Of a stretch of 64,000 nucleotides of DNA, positions 8,451-17,443 are shown one piece after another. This DNA comes from UBA1952 sp965246855. GTDB lineage: Bacteria > Bacteroidota > Bacteroidia > Chitinophagales > Chitinophagaceae. The position numbers and the translations under genes were made by a program. The notes under the pieces were generated by a model. It had not been told where the DNA came from. It was given only the letters and a program-made list of their open reading frames with translations, and did no database searches. The stretch is taken from the NCBI GenBank assembly GCA_965246855.1, contig CBDFFP010000005.1:620001-684000 (forward strand), given 5' to 3'. Positions within the stretch are counted from its first letter, which is position 1; the number at the start of each line of letters is the position of its first letter.

Positions 8451-9665
8451 ATGCCCGGCTATGAAAAATTTGGCGCAGAAGAGCGCAAGGAAGTGATGGA
8501 CGTTTTGGAAACCGGTATTCTCATGCGCTACGGTTTTGACGGCCCGCGCAAAGGCATCTGGAAAGCCAAAGAATTAGAAGCCGGATTGGTGGAGCGCTTT
8601 GGTTGCAAGCACGCACAACTCGTTTCTTCCGGTACGGCGGCGCTTACGACAGCCATGGTGGCCCTCGGCATTGGCGCGGGCGACGAAATCATCATGCCTT
8701 CCTTCACGTTTGTAGCCTCTTTTGAAGCGGTTCTTTCCGTGGGCGCGGTGCCGGTTTTGGTGGAGATAGATGAATCCCTCACGCCCGACCCGGAAGCCGT
8801 TGCGGCGGCGATTACTTCCAAGACGAAGGCGATTATGCCGGTGCACATGTGCGGCGCTATGGCGCGCATGGACGAGTTGAAAGCCCTGTGTGCGCAACAC
8901 AATCTCATTCTGTTGGAAGACGCCTGCCAGGCCATTGGCGGAACCTATAAAGGACAGCATCTCGGCACAATTGGCGATGCCGGAACCTTCTCTTTCGACT
9001 TCGTGAAAACAATGACCTGTGCCGAAGGCGGCGTGGTGTTCACCAACCGCGAAGATGTCTGGAAGAAGTGCGACGAATATTCCGACCACGGCCACGACCA
9101 CCTAGGCCGCGACAGAGGCGCAGACTTGCACCCGTATCTGGGCTACAACTTCCGCATTTCTGAGTTGCACGCTGCCGTAGGGCTGGCGCAGTTGCGCAAG
9201 CTGGATGAGTTCCTTTCCATCCAGAAACGCAACCACGCTGCGGTGTGGAGCGAGTTGAAAAAGGTAGAAGGTCTCACCTTCCGCGAAATCCCCGACCCTG
9301 CGGGCGACACGGGTTCTTTCATCTCTTTCTTCCTTCCAAACGAAACGATGGCGCGCGAAGCAGTCGCGGGTTTTGCAGCGGCGGGCATCGCGGGAAATTT
9401 CTACTGGTACGACAACAACTGGCACTACATCCGCAAGTGGGAGCACCTGAAGAATGGTGCGTGGATGCACCGCTTGCATGAAGACCACAAGAAAGCTGTG
9501 CTACACTATGTGAATCAGGCTTTCCCGCAAAGCGACGCGATTATGAGCCGCTGCATTTCTTCCAGCGTTAGCCTCTTGTGGAGCGAAGAAGAAGCGCGCG
9601 AAAGAGGCCGGAAAATGGCGGCGGTTTTGGAGAAAGTGATGGCGGACAATATCGTAAGTGCGTAA
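8451..9665 (+). CDS. DegT/DnrJ/EryC1/StrS sugar aminotransferase, KdnA-like
   Basis: A 404-residue PLP-dependent fold-type I aminotransferase that aminates keto-sugars for cell-surface glycans. The PLP lysine is Lys186 in SFDFVKTMTC, and the Asp that holds the pyridine nitrogen is Asp157 in LLEDACQA. The N-terminus (MPGYEKFG...VLETGILMRYGFD) resembles KdnA, which makes the 8-amino form of Kdo for lipopolysaccharide; this subfamily call is from memory and needs a tree. No other sugar-pathway gene is nearby. It ends 21 bases before the DUF58 gene and may share its transcript, an odd pairing. Confidence 0.85.
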   Translation: MPGYEKFGAEERKEVMDVLETGILMRYGFDGPRKGIWKAKELEAGLVERFGCKHAQLVSSGTAALTTAMVALGIGAGDEIIMPSFTFVASFEAVLSVGAVPVLVEIDESLTPDPEAVAAAITSKTKAIMPVHMCGAMARMDELKALCAQHNLILLEDACQAIGGTYKGQHLGTIGDAGTFSFDFVKTMTCAEGGVVFTNREDVWKKCDEYSDHGHDHLGRDRGADLHPYLGYNFRISELHAAVGLAQLRKLDEFLSIQKRNHAAVWSELKKVEGLTFREIPDPAGDTGSFISFFLPNETMAREAVAGFAAAGIAGNFYWYDNNWHYIRKWEHLKNGAWMHRLHEDHKKAVLHYVNQAFPQSDAIMSRCISSSVSLLWSEEEARERGRKMAAVLEKVMADNIVSA

Positions 9666-9686
9666 GAAAAGAGCTTTCCAAAGCGC

Positions 9687-10562
9687 ATGAGATATACCGC
9701 GTCCACGCTGTTGGGAAAAGTGCGGCAACTGGAAATCCGCACGCGCCACAAAAGCAACCGGATGCTGACGGGCGGCTACCATTCCCGCTTTCACGGGCGC
9801 GGCATGTCGTTCTCGGAAGTGCGGGAATACGCGCCCGGCGACGACGTGAAAGCGATTGACTGGAACGTAACGGCCCGGATGCGCACGCCTTACGTGAAGG
9901 TGTTTGAGGAAGAGCGCGAGTTGGTGGTGATGCTTCTGGTGGACGTGAGCGCGTCGTCTCTTTTCGGGACGCGGGTGCGCAGTAAGGATGAATTGATTGC
10001 CGAGACCGGTGCTTCGCTCTTGATGTCGGCAGCAGCAAATGGAGACCGCACGGGGCTGATTCTTTTTTCGGACCGCATTGAAACCTATGTGCCGCCGAAG
10101 CGGGGCAAAAAGCACCTGATGCGCATTCTGCGCGAGCTGGTAGAAATCGGGAATCGGGTGCCGCGCCCGCAGACGAATGTGTCTGCGGCGCTTCGTTTTC
10201 TCAATCAGGTGCAGCGCCGCCGGTCTATTGCTTTTCTGCTCTCCGACTTTGATGCGCCGCCTTACGATAAAGAGTTGCGCGCTACCGCGCACGGCCACGA
10301 TACGGTGGGCATTCGCATTTGGGATGAAGCGGAAAAAACACTGCCCGACGCAGGACTGATGATGATACAGGATGCCGAAACTGGTGTGCAAATGCGCATA
10401 GACAGCAGTGACAAAAAAGTGCGCGCGGCATACACCAAAGGCTACGAAGAACGGCGCGCTTATACAGAAGCCATCTTCCAGCATTGCGGGGTTTCGCTGC
10501 TTTCGCTTTCTACAAAAGAAGACCCGGTAAGGCTGCTTCAAAACTTTTTCCAAAGCCGATGA
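9687..10562 (+). CDS. DUF58 domain protein of a Bat-type operon
   Basis: A 291-residue soluble protein. The DUF58 signature is clear: GRGMSFSEVREYAPGDDVKAIDW near residues 37-57, then a vWA-like half with LLVDVSAS near residue 90. In other genomes DUF58 proteins sit between a MoxR AAA+ ATPase and VWA proteins (the aerotolerance operon) and are thought to act with them at the membrane. Here the expected moxR gene is missing upstream; an aminotransferase takes its place. The stop overlaps the next start (ATGA), indicating coupling. Confidence 0.9.
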   Translation: MRYTASTLLGKVRQLEIRTRHKSNRMLTGGYHSRFHGRGMSFSEVREYAPGDDVKAIDWNVTARMRTPYVKVFEEERELVVMLLVDVSASSLFGTRVRSKDELIAETGASLLMSAAANGDRTGLILFSDRIETYVPPKRGKKHLMRILRELVEIGNRVPRPQTNVSAALRFLNQVQRRRSIAFLLSDFDAPPYDKELRATAHGHDTVGIRIWDEAEKTLPDAGLMMIQDAETGVQMRIDSSDKKVRAAYTKGYEERRAYTEAIFQHCGVSLLSLSTKEDPVRLLQNFFQSR

Positions 10563-11437
10563 GGAAGTTTTTTTCGCCAGCCCTTTTCCTCTTTCTCTTT
10601 TGGGGACAAAAATCTTTCGCGCAGGCGCAGGTAGAGGTTGCGCTGGATTCTTCGCAGGCGCTTATCGGCTCGCCGTTGAAGTTGCGAATGGACGTTGGGC
10701 CGCTGCCGCCGAATGTGGCGGTAACGTGGCCGCAAGTGCCCGATTCCTTTCGTGCATTGGCGCGGACGGGTGAGCCGATAATTGATACCGTGCAGGCCGG
10801 AAATGCGGTTCGCTATCTGCGGGAATATCCTTTCGTGGGGCTGGATTCCGGCGTGTTTGACGTGCCATCTTTGGCGTTTAAAATCGGTGAGGAAACGGTG
10901 CAAAGCGCAATGTCGCAGATTTATCTCTACCCGATAGACGTGGACACTTCGCAACCCATTGAGCCGATTCGGGACATTATTGCTGCGCCGGATCATTTTG
11001 ATTGGAAGCCCTGGGCGATAGGCGCGGCGGTGGTGATTATTTTGGGAATTCTCGTGTGGCTTTTCCTGCGCCGGAAGAAGAAATCGCCCGCGCCGGCTGT
11101 GGTGAAAGCGCCGCCCAAAGGATTTGCGTCTCTTCTGAAAGAACTGGAGGCGGAAGGGCTGCCGCAGAAGGGCGAATACCGGCTGTACTACACGCGCCTC
11201 ACCGATATTTTGCGCGATGCAATTGCCGTAAGAAGTGGCATTGCCGCCCGCGAAATGACTTCTGCCCAACTTCTCCGCCGCACGGAAAAGACCTTCAACG
11301 AGATGACGCAGGCGCAGCTTCGCTCTATTCTGGGAGAAGCCGATGCGGTGAAGTTTGCGAAGCTCCAACCGACGATTTCCACGCAGGAAGAAGTGATGCG
11401 CACGGCTTTTGCTTTCCTTCAAAACGCCCGCTTGTAG
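10559..11437 (+). CDS. BatD/DUF4381-like membrane-anchored protein
   Basis: A 292-residue protein. A signal peptide (MRKFFSPALFLFLFWGQKSFAQ) leads a ~140-residue periplasmic beta-rich domain, then one transmembrane helix (~residues 157-178, WAIGAAVVIILGILVWLFL), a basic stretch and a helical cytoplasmic tail with RLYYTRLTDILRDAI. This order matches BatD-like proteins with DUF4381-type tails found next to VWA genes. The start at 10559 is preferred over an in-frame start 75 bases upstream, because it begins the signal peptide and overlaps the DUF58 stop. The VWA gene begins on the very next base after the stop. Confidence 0.8.
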   Translation: MRKFFSPALFLFLFWGQKSFAQAQVEVALDSSQALIGSPLKLRMDVGPLPPNVAVTWPQVPDSFRALARTGEPIIDTVQAGNAVRYLREYPFVGLDSGVFDVPSLAFKIGEETVQSAMSQIYLYPIDVDTSQPIEPIRDIIAAPDHFDWKPWAIGAAVVIILGILVWLFLRRKKKSPAPAVVKAPPKGFASLLKELEAEGLPQKGEYRLYYTRLTDILRDAIAVRSGIAAREMTSAQLLRRTEKTFNEMTQAQLRSILGEADAVKFAKLQPTISTQEEVMRTAFAFLQNARL

Positions 11438-12460
11438 ATGGAAGACGTAAAGGCTTTTCTCCAAAACATTTATCCCGAAGGATGGCGGCTGGCACAGCCG
11501 GAGGCGCTGCTTTTGCTCTTGCTGCTGCCCTTGCTGTGGTGGATACGGTGGAGCAATGAAAAGAAGCGTCCGGTGATGCGACTTTCTACGGCGGCGGCGT
11601 TTCGGAATGTGCGGCCTACGTTGCGGGTGCGGATGGAGAAATGGCTTCCATACCTGCGTAGTTTGGCACTCGTGGCGCTCATTCTTGCGCTGGCGCGGCC
11701 ACAGGAACACAACGTAACGGAGTACATTGAAAGCGAGGGAATTGATATTGTGCTGGCGATGGACGTTTCCGGTTCTATGCTGGCTGAAGACCTAAAACCC
11801 AACCGCTTGGAAGCGGCGAAACAGGTGGCGGCGGAATTTGTGCAGATGCGACCGGCAGACCGGATTGGACTGGTGATTTTCTCCGGCGAAAGCCTTACGC
11901 AGTGTCCGCCGACGATGGATCGGAATGCGCTGCTTCAAAGCCTGGAGGTGTTGCGCGCGGGTGGCATGTTGCAGGACGGCACTGCCATTGGCGACGGGCT
12001 GGCGACAGCGGTGGACCGGGTGCGCAGCGGCGGCAAAAGCAAGGTGATTGTCTTGATGACCGACGGCGTAAACAACCGCGAGCATATCTCTCCCAACACG
12101 GCTTTGCAGATTGCGAAAACCTTTGGCGTGCGGGTTTATACGATTGGCATTGGCACGACGGGCACGGCGATGGTGAGCATCCAGACGCCCTTTGGCATTG
12201 AGAAGATTGCGCAGCCCGTGCAGATTGACGAGCCGCTGCTGCAAGGCATTGCTTTGGGCACGGGCGGGAAGTATTTCCGGGCAACGGACAACCAGTCTTT
12301 ACAGGCCATTTACAGCGACATTGACCAGTTGGAAAAACAGAAAATAGAGACCACCCGCGAGGAGCGCACCAAGGAATGGGCATGGCCGTTTTTGTGGGCG
12401 GCGCTGGGCTTGCTGGCAGTGGAGTTGGCGGGGAGATGGGGATGGTTGCGGGGAGTGTAA
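11438..12460 (+). CDS. BatA-like VWA-domain membrane protein
   Basis: A 340-residue protein with two N-terminal transmembrane helices (about residues 22-36 and 72-90), a von Willebrand A domain and a C-terminal helix near residue 312. The MIDAS metal site is intact: DVSGS near residue 110, with the downstream Thr and Asp in LMTDGVNN near residue 206. BatA proteins are linked to stress and oxygen tolerance in Bacteroides and Leptospira, though the mechanism is unclear. This is the last gene of a three-gene operon; BatB, a TPR BatC and MoxR are not present in the window. Confidence 0.9.
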   Translation: MEDVKAFLQNIYPEGWRLAQPEALLLLLLLPLLWWIRWSNEKKRPVMRLSTAAAFRNVRPTLRVRMEKWLPYLRSLALVALILALARPQEHNVTEYIESEGIDIVLAMDVSGSMLAEDLKPNRLEAAKQVAAEFVQMRPADRIGLVIFSGESLTQCPPTMDRNALLQSLEVLRAGGMLQDGTAIGDGLATAVDRVRSGGKSKVIVLMTDGVNNREHISPNTALQIAKTFGVRVYTIGIGTTGTAMVSIQTPFGIEKIAQPVQIDEPLLQGIALGTGGKYFRATDNQSLQAIYSDIDQLEKQKIETTREERTKEWAWPFLWAALGLLAVELAGRWGWLRGV

Positions 12461-12532
12461 TTTCCTCTGCCGCTTCCCGATTTTATAGGGACAGGCGCTT
12501 TCCGAAAAACTTTTGTCGCCCCGGAACGGGAT

Positions 12533-12715
12533 CTTAAGCCTATCCCAAAAATGGGGAGAAAGGAGTTGTGGTAACTTCTTTTTTGTCATTCCCGAAAGGG
12601 GGGCTGTAGGAAACACTTTTTACGATAAAGCATCTCCTACAGGTTCCCTGTCGGGAATGACAAAAGATTATCGCCCCAAAAAGCCCAAACCTTTATTTTT
12701 AGGATAGGCTCTTAG
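12533..12715. mobile_element. MITE-like element, 183 bp, no coding capacity
   Basis: Imperfect terminal inverted repeats: CTTAAGCCTATCCCAAAAAT at the left pairs with ATTTTTAGGATAGGCTCTTA at the right. Inside, GTCATTCCCGA pairs with TCGGGAATGAC, and CTGTAGGA with TCCTACAG, so nearly the whole element folds. A matching end (CCTTTATTTTTnGGAnAGGnTCT) recurs twice near 57 kb. There is no transposase inside; it would need help in trans. Confidence 0.65.
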
Positions 12716-12765
12716 TAGACGCAAGCCGACAAGTTCCCCTTCGGGGATGACAAAAGATTATCGCC
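12656..12765. repeat. Direct repeat pair containing GATGACAAAAGATTATCGCC
   Basis: AATGACAAAAGATTATCGCC at 12656-12675 recurs with one base change at 12746-12765, once inside and once just outside the MITE-like element. A related GGAATGACAAAAGG occurs at 14926-14939. Each copy follows a small CCCG/CGGG-type hairpin arm, so this looks like a dispersed REP-type repeat. Confidence 0.7.
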
Positions 12766-12911
12766 GAAACGCGAAGGCGCCGGAAACAGAAAACACTTAT
12801 CCGGTTTTGGAAACGGGTTAGGTATTTCTGTCTGTGTTCTCTCGCCGCTTCTTTAAAGCAATTTCAACGCCTTTTCTTTCCTAAGCCCCTACTTTTCACT
12901 GACGAGCGGCA

Positions 12912-13105
12912 TTTCCGCACGGTGCGGAAAGATTCTCCACGGTGCGGAGTGCGTCTGCACGGTGCTAAACACCTCCGCACGGTGCGGAAAGATTCTCCAC
13001 AGTGCTAAAAGGTTTTCCACGGTGCGGAGTGCGTCCGCACGGTGCGGAAAGATTCTCCACGGTGCTAAGGGTTTCCGCACGGTGCACATGAATTGCACAC
13101 CGTGC
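12912..13105. repeat. 20-bp tandem array of a CACGGTGC palindromic site
   Basis: CACGGTGC (once CACAGTGC) starts at 12918 and recurs every 20 bp exactly, nine times to 13078; a reversed relative (CACACCGTGCC) follows at 13094. The strongest unit, CCGCACGGTGCGG, is a 13-bp palindrome around a central base. The linkers alternate between types such as GGAAAGATTCTC and GGAGTGCGTC. The array is non-coding in practice and lies in the 839-bp gap between the BatA-like gene and the secreted orphan. Confidence 0.9.
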
Positions 13106-13299
13106 CGGGGAACAGGGAAAAGGAAATTTGGGGTGGGAAAGGCTGCGAGGGACTAACGCGCGGGATTCGGCAAACAGGGGATTCATTCCGGGTGCAGTCT
13201 GAAGACTGCGCGCCGGTACGACGAAGTCCCTGCCCGCAAAGGCCTGCGCCTCATACTTGGCCGAACGGAGGGACGAGCGGTATTGGCGGGGGAACTGAA
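13106..13299. other. Non-coding gap with a small hairpin
   Basis: Between the 20-bp array and the stop of the minus-strand gene. GCAGTCT (13194-13200) pairs with AGACTGC (13203-13209) as a tight GC-flanked hairpin. I see no gene or promoter here. Confidence 0.5.
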
Positions 13300-14616
13300 T
13301 TATTTATCCTCAACAATTCTTAGCCATTGTATACTGGGGCCTTTTTCCACGTCATATTGCTTGTTGATTCGGTCTAAGTCAATATCATCTGACCCAAAGA
13401 GTATATTATCGCCAAAGTGGTTAAAAGCATCTTCTAGGTTACTTTGTGAGGTAGTAGACAAATAAATTACTTGCTTTGCCCGATACTCTCTGGATTGGAT
13501 ATAGTAGTCGCCACTTGATATTTCTACCCCAATAACCTTAATATTTTTATTGCATTTATTCACTAGTTTATAGTGGCTTGTTGTAGCGGTGTTACGTCTA
13601 GTTTCGCTAGTATTACCATATTCGTCAGTAGTTGTGTATATCTCCTGCTTAACATCTGCGTCGCCATCTTTTTCATGGACAAGGCAGGCTGAACAGTCAG
13701 CACCGGGAAATTTGCTGCGAACCACTTTAGTGATAGAATCGTTTATTCTGGGAGCTACGTACTTTTTCCAATAGTCTGATTCTTTTTTTGCAAATTTGCT
13801 ACGTGCAACATCCATCTCGCGGATTTGATCTTTAGTATAATTTAGTCTACCTACAGCACCTACATCGTTTCCTTGTACAGACCAACCTCTTTCATTTGGG
13901 TAGGTAATCAAAAAGGGTATTCCATTTACGAATTCAACTTTTATGTGCCGTATTTCATTTAACCTGTTTCCCTTGTCATCTGAATATTGATAATCTGCTG
14001 TAACAGATGTGGGTAGATTAGCGGCGTCTCTTGAATTCACAACATATCTGACGTTTTCGTCAGCACAATAGTAGTATTTTTTGTTTACCCTGCTGTTAGT
14101 CGCGAAGAAAGCAAGCATTTTTGTTAAAAAGACTTTCTCGTCTTTATTCGGCTTCAACACGTTTTTCTGGCACCTGTCTGCATATAACTGCGTTTCATAG
14201 TCATCCCTCTTTGGTATGGCGTCATTTTCAATATAGGCTGTGTTGTCCCAATAATAGTCCGTATAATCCATAAAAAAGTAGTCATACCTATATCTTTTCA
14301 GTGGATTTGGTGTTCCAGGTTCTTCATCTTTTACCCACACACCCGTCGGCCCTTTATGGTAACCATCATTACCGGTAGCTCCTCTGTTGTATCCCTCTTC
14401 ATAAGGTGTACTTTTTCTGGGTAGATTGGGAGTTGTATTTACGCCTCTTGACACGTTATCAAGTTGCCTTGCTGAATTCTCTACTTCTCTTGCGAGATTC
14501 TGGACTCCTTTAGCGCCTTGCTGAATCTTTTTTAGAAGCTGGGCATGGGCGTTTCCTGCGCAAAAGAGGGAAACAACAAGCAGAAGAATTTTGGCGAAAA
14601 GAGATTTTGGATGCAT
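13300..14616 (-). CDS. Secreted orphan protein, AT-rich
   Basis: A 438-residue protein with a signal peptide (SLFAKILLLVVSLFCAGNAHAQ) and no further membrane segment, so probably periplasmic or secreted. The mature part has a short helical stretch (LLKKIQQGAKGVQNLAREVENSAR), then a Tyr- and Asp-rich region (YRYDYFFMDYTDYYWDN) and two Cys in CSACLVHEKDGD near residue 318. No family is recognised. Its base composition is clearly richer in A and T than the genes on either side, which suggests transfer. It lacks a T9SS sorting tail. Upstream neighbours are on the other strand. Confidence 0.65.
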   Translation of the reverse strand: MHPKSLFAKILLLVVSLFCAGNAHAQLLKKIQQGAKGVQNLAREVENSARQLDNVSRGVNTTPNLPRKSTPYEEGYNRGATGNDGYHKGPTGVWVKDEEPGTPNPLKRYRYDYFFMDYTDYYWDNTAYIENDAIPKRDDYETQLYADRCQKNVLKPNKDEKVFLTKMLAFFATNSRVNKKYYYCADENVRYVVNSRDAANLPTSVTADYQYSDDKGNRLNEIRHIKVEFVNGIPFLITYPNERGWSVQGNDVGAVGRLNYTKDQIREMDVARSKFAKKESDYWKKYVAPRINDSITKVVRSKFPGADCSACLVHEKDGDADVKQEIYTTTDEYGNTSETRRNTATTSHYKLVNKCNKNIKVIGVEISSGDYYIQSREYRAKQVIYLSTTSQSNLEDAFNHFGDNILFGSDDIDLDRINKQYDVEKGPSIQWLRIVEDK

Positions 14617-15010
14617 TTTTCCAGAAGTTTAAATTGGGGAAATGGGATTGCTAACACAATAGTAGATAACGCTAAATTGCTGTGCAAGCTTTTTTCAAAG
14701 AAATTTTGGTTTAAATTGTTTGCTCTTGATAATCAATGCTTTGTTTCTTATTGTGAGGGAAATAGGACGTACACGCTGTTATGAGACGAGCCGGTTTTTT
14801 TGCCGCGTGAGGGATAGAGGCGGCGCGAAGCAGAGCCGAAAGCCCGACCCGTAGCGATAGCGAAGGGGCACGCCCAAATCATAAATTCATGGGTCACGGG
14901 GAGGTTGTGAGATTCCTCCTTCGTCGGAATGACAAAAGGTGGAAGAGAACGCCGAAGGCTCCAACAACATCCAATGATGTCCAACAAGTACGGGTTAAAT
15001 TTGCGTCCTT
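14617..15010. other. Divergent intergenic region between the secreted orphan and pcrA
   Basis: 394 bp without a gene. The left part is AT-rich and should hold the minus-strand promoter; I see no convincing box. At 14911-14939 there is a REP-like stretch in which ATTCC pairs with GGAAT around CTCCTTCGTC, followed by GACAAAAGG and related to copies near 12.7 kb. Short CCAACAA/TCCAAC repeats lie at 14961-14988. The pcrA promoter is at the right edge. Confidence 0.5.
14996..15003 (+). promoter_or_regulatory. -7 promoter box TAAATTTG of pcrA
   Basis: An exact TAnnTTTG match ending only 7 bases before the ATG at 15011. A start site at the usual distance would fall at or next to the start codon, so the mRNA may be leaderless. 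The -33 element is weak. Confidence 0.6.
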
Positions 15011-17407
15011 ATGCAAGACTATTTGTCGGGATTGAATCCGCAGCAGCGCGAAGCCGTAGAACACCTGCAAGGGCCGCTGATGATTGTGGCCGGTGCAGGC
15101 TCGGGGAAAACAAAAGTATTGACGACGCGCATCGCCCACCTGATGAACCACGGCGTGGATGCCTTCCGCATTCTGGCCCTCACGTTTACCAACAAGGCGG
15201 CGGCGGAAATGAAGGAGCGCATCGAACATATCCTCGGTGGCTCGGAAGCGCGCAACCTTTATATCGGTACGTTCCACTCGGTTTTTGCCCGCATCCTGCG
15301 CGCCGAAGCGGAGAAGCTAGGCTTTCCCAGAAACTTCACCATCTATGATACCGACGACGCGAAAAGTGTGATTAAGGACATCGTGAAGGAGCTGGTGCTG
15401 GATGATAAACACTACAAACCGGCGGGGGTGTACAACCGCATTTCGGCGGCCAAAAACTCGCTGATAGACGCGCAGACCTACAAGAGCGACAGCTTTATCC
15501 AGCAGGAAGATGCCCGTGCTTCGCGCCCGGCGATGGCGGAGATTTACCTGCGCTACCAGAACAAATTGCAGCGCAACGGTGCGATGGATTTTGACGATTT
15601 GCTCTTCAAAATGTACCAGTTGCTGACGCAGCACCCCGACGTGTTGGCGAAGTATCAGCACCGCTTTCAGTACATCCTGATTGATGAGTATCAGGATACC
15701 AACGTGGCGCAGTATCAGATTATCAAGCTCCTGGGGGCGGTGCATGAAAACATCTGCGTGGTAGGCGATGATGCGCAAAGTATCTACTCGTTTCGCGGGG
15801 CGACGGTGCAGAACATCCTTCAGTTTGAGCAGGATTACGACGATGTGAAAACCGTGAAGCTGGAGCAGAATTATCGCTCCACGCAAAGCATCCTGAACGT
15901 AGCCAACACCATCATTGCTAACAACAAAGGGCAGATTCCGAAAAACCTGTGGACGGAGAATGCGCACGGCGAAAAGATAAAGCTGGTGCGCACGATGACC
16001 GACAACGATGAAGGCCGTTTTGTGGCAGATGCGATTACGGAAATGCGCCTGCGCGAACACCGGCAGAACAAGGATTTTGTGGTCTTGTACCGCACCAACG
16101 CGCAAAGCCGAAGTTTTGAAGAAAGCCTGCGGCGGATGAACATTCCTTACCGGCTGGTGGGCGGCACGAGCTTCTATCAGCGCAAGGAAATCAAGGATTA
16201 TCTCGCGTATCTGCGGACGGTGGTGAACCCGGCAGACGAAGAGAACCTGAAGCGCATTATCAACTACCCGGCGCGCGGGATTGGCAAGACGAGCGTGGAC
16301 AGAATTTCCGTAGCGGCGGCGCAGCAGAATGTTACGTTCTGGAACATCATTCAAAGCCCCGGCACATCGGGCATCAAAGGCGCGGGCGCAACGGCGATTG
16401 AAAGCTTTGTGTACCTGATTAAGAGCGCGCAGGTGATGATGGGCCTTCCTACCATAAGCGCGCCCGAAGCCGAAGGAGAATTGGCTTTGAATGCAATCCC
16501 AGAAGGAGAAAACGCGCCTGTTGTCCAAAATCCAAACGCCGCTAATGCCTACGACGTAGCCTTCCACATTGGTAAGCAAAGCGGACTGGTAGCAGACCTC
16601 TACAACGACAAAAGTGTGGAAGGCTTGGCGCGCTACGAGAACGTGCAGGAGCTCCTCAATTCCATCAAGGAATTCACCGAAACGCCCGATGCGGAAGGCG
16701 AGCTGCGCGATAAAAGTCTCGGCGCGTATCTGCAACAAATTACCCTTCTCACCGACGCCGACCAGAACAACAAAGAAGACTCCAACGTGGTGCGCCTGAT
16801 GACCATTCACGCGGCGAAAGGCCTGGAATTTCCGTGTGTATTTTCGGTGGGGCTGGAAGAGAATTTGTTTCCGAGCCAGATGAGCCTTTATGACCGCGAG
16901 CAGTTGGAAGAAGAGCGCCGCTTGTTTTATGTGGCCGTTACGCGGGCAAAGGAAAAGCTGTGGGTGACGTACGCCAACTCGCGCTACCGTTTTGGAAGCC
17001 TTGTGCAGAACGAGCCGAGCCGCTTTATTGATGAAATCCCCGAAGCGCATTTAGACAAAACCTTTACCGGCGCGGCCCACCGGGCAAATGGTTCTATGGG
17101 CGCGTTTGGACAACGCGGAAGTGCTGGTCGCGAGGAAATACAAGGCGGGAAAACACCGCTGAAATCCATTGCGCAGCAGATGCAGAAAAGCGCGGCAAAG
17201 GCCCACACCCCTTCCGCCGATTTTAAAGCCGACAACCCGGCGGCGATGGAAGTGGGGATGAAGGTGGAACACCAGAAATTTGGCTTCGGCCTGATAAAAA
17301 CGCTGGAAGGCGGCGCGCAAAACCGCATTGCCGCCATTGATTTTGAAGGCGGGCACGGGGTGAAGAAAATTATGCTGAACTATGCGCGGTTAAGGATTGT
17401 GGAGTAG
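15011..17407 (+). CDS. pcrA: ATP-dependent DNA helicase, UvrD/PcrA family
   Basis: A 798-residue superfamily 1A 3'-5' helicase. The Walker A is GAGSGKT (28-34); motif II is IDEYQDTN; motif III is VVGDDAQSIYSFRGA; motif IV has QNYRS; motif VI is YVAVTRAKEKL. The C-terminal ~60 residues form the Tudor-like PcrA tail (VGMKVEHQKFGFGLI...) that binds RNA polymerase in homologues. The role is nucleotide excision repair, displacement of stalled polymerase and anti-recombination. The length is normal for the Bacteroidota version, which carries an insertion around residues 480-530. Mfd and UvrB, its repair partners, are encoded 5 and 12 kb downstream. Confidence 0.95.
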   Translation: MQDYLSGLNPQQREAVEHLQGPLMIVAGAGSGKTKVLTTRIAHLMNHGVDAFRILALTFTNKAAAEMKERIEHILGGSEARNLYIGTFHSVFARILRAEAEKLGFPRNFTIYDTDDAKSVIKDIVKELVLDDKHYKPAGVYNRISAAKNSLIDAQTYKSDSFIQQEDARASRPAMAEIYLRYQNKLQRNGAMDFDDLLFKMYQLLTQHPDVLAKYQHRFQYILIDEYQDTNVAQYQIIKLLGAVHENICVVGDDAQSIYSFRGATVQNILQFEQDYDDVKTVKLEQNYRSTQSILNVANTIIANNKGQIPKNLWTENAHGEKIKLVRTMTDNDEGRFVADAITEMRLREHRQNKDFVVLYRTNAQSRSFEESLRRMNIPYRLVGGTSFYQRKEIKDYLAYLRTVVNPADEENLKRIINYPARGIGKTSVDRISVAAAQQNVTFWNIIQSPGTSGIKGAGATAIESFVYLIKSAQVMMGLPTISAPEAEGELALNAIPEGENAPVVQNPNAANAYDVAFHIGKQSGLVADLYNDKSVEGLARYENVQELLNSIKEFTETPDAEGELRDKSLGAYLQQITLLTDADQNNKEDSNVVRLMTIHAAKGLEFPCVFSVGLEENLFPSQMSLYDREQLEEERRLFYVAVTRAKEKLWVTYANSRYRFGSLVQNEPSRFIDEIPEAHLDKTFTGAAHRANGSMGAFGQRGSAGREEIQGGKTPLKSIAQQMQKSAAKAHTPSADFKADNPAAMEVGMKVEHQKFGFGLIKTLEGGAQNRIAAIDFEGGHGVKKIMLNYARLRIVE

Positions 17408-17443
17408 AGAGAATTTCTAACTTTCCAAAAGACGAAGTAAGAG

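Noticed and set aside
13300..14616. Lipoprotein call for the secreted orphan
   Set aside because: The Cys at SLFCAGNAHAQ could mimic a lipobox, but AHAQ is a better signal peptidase I site.
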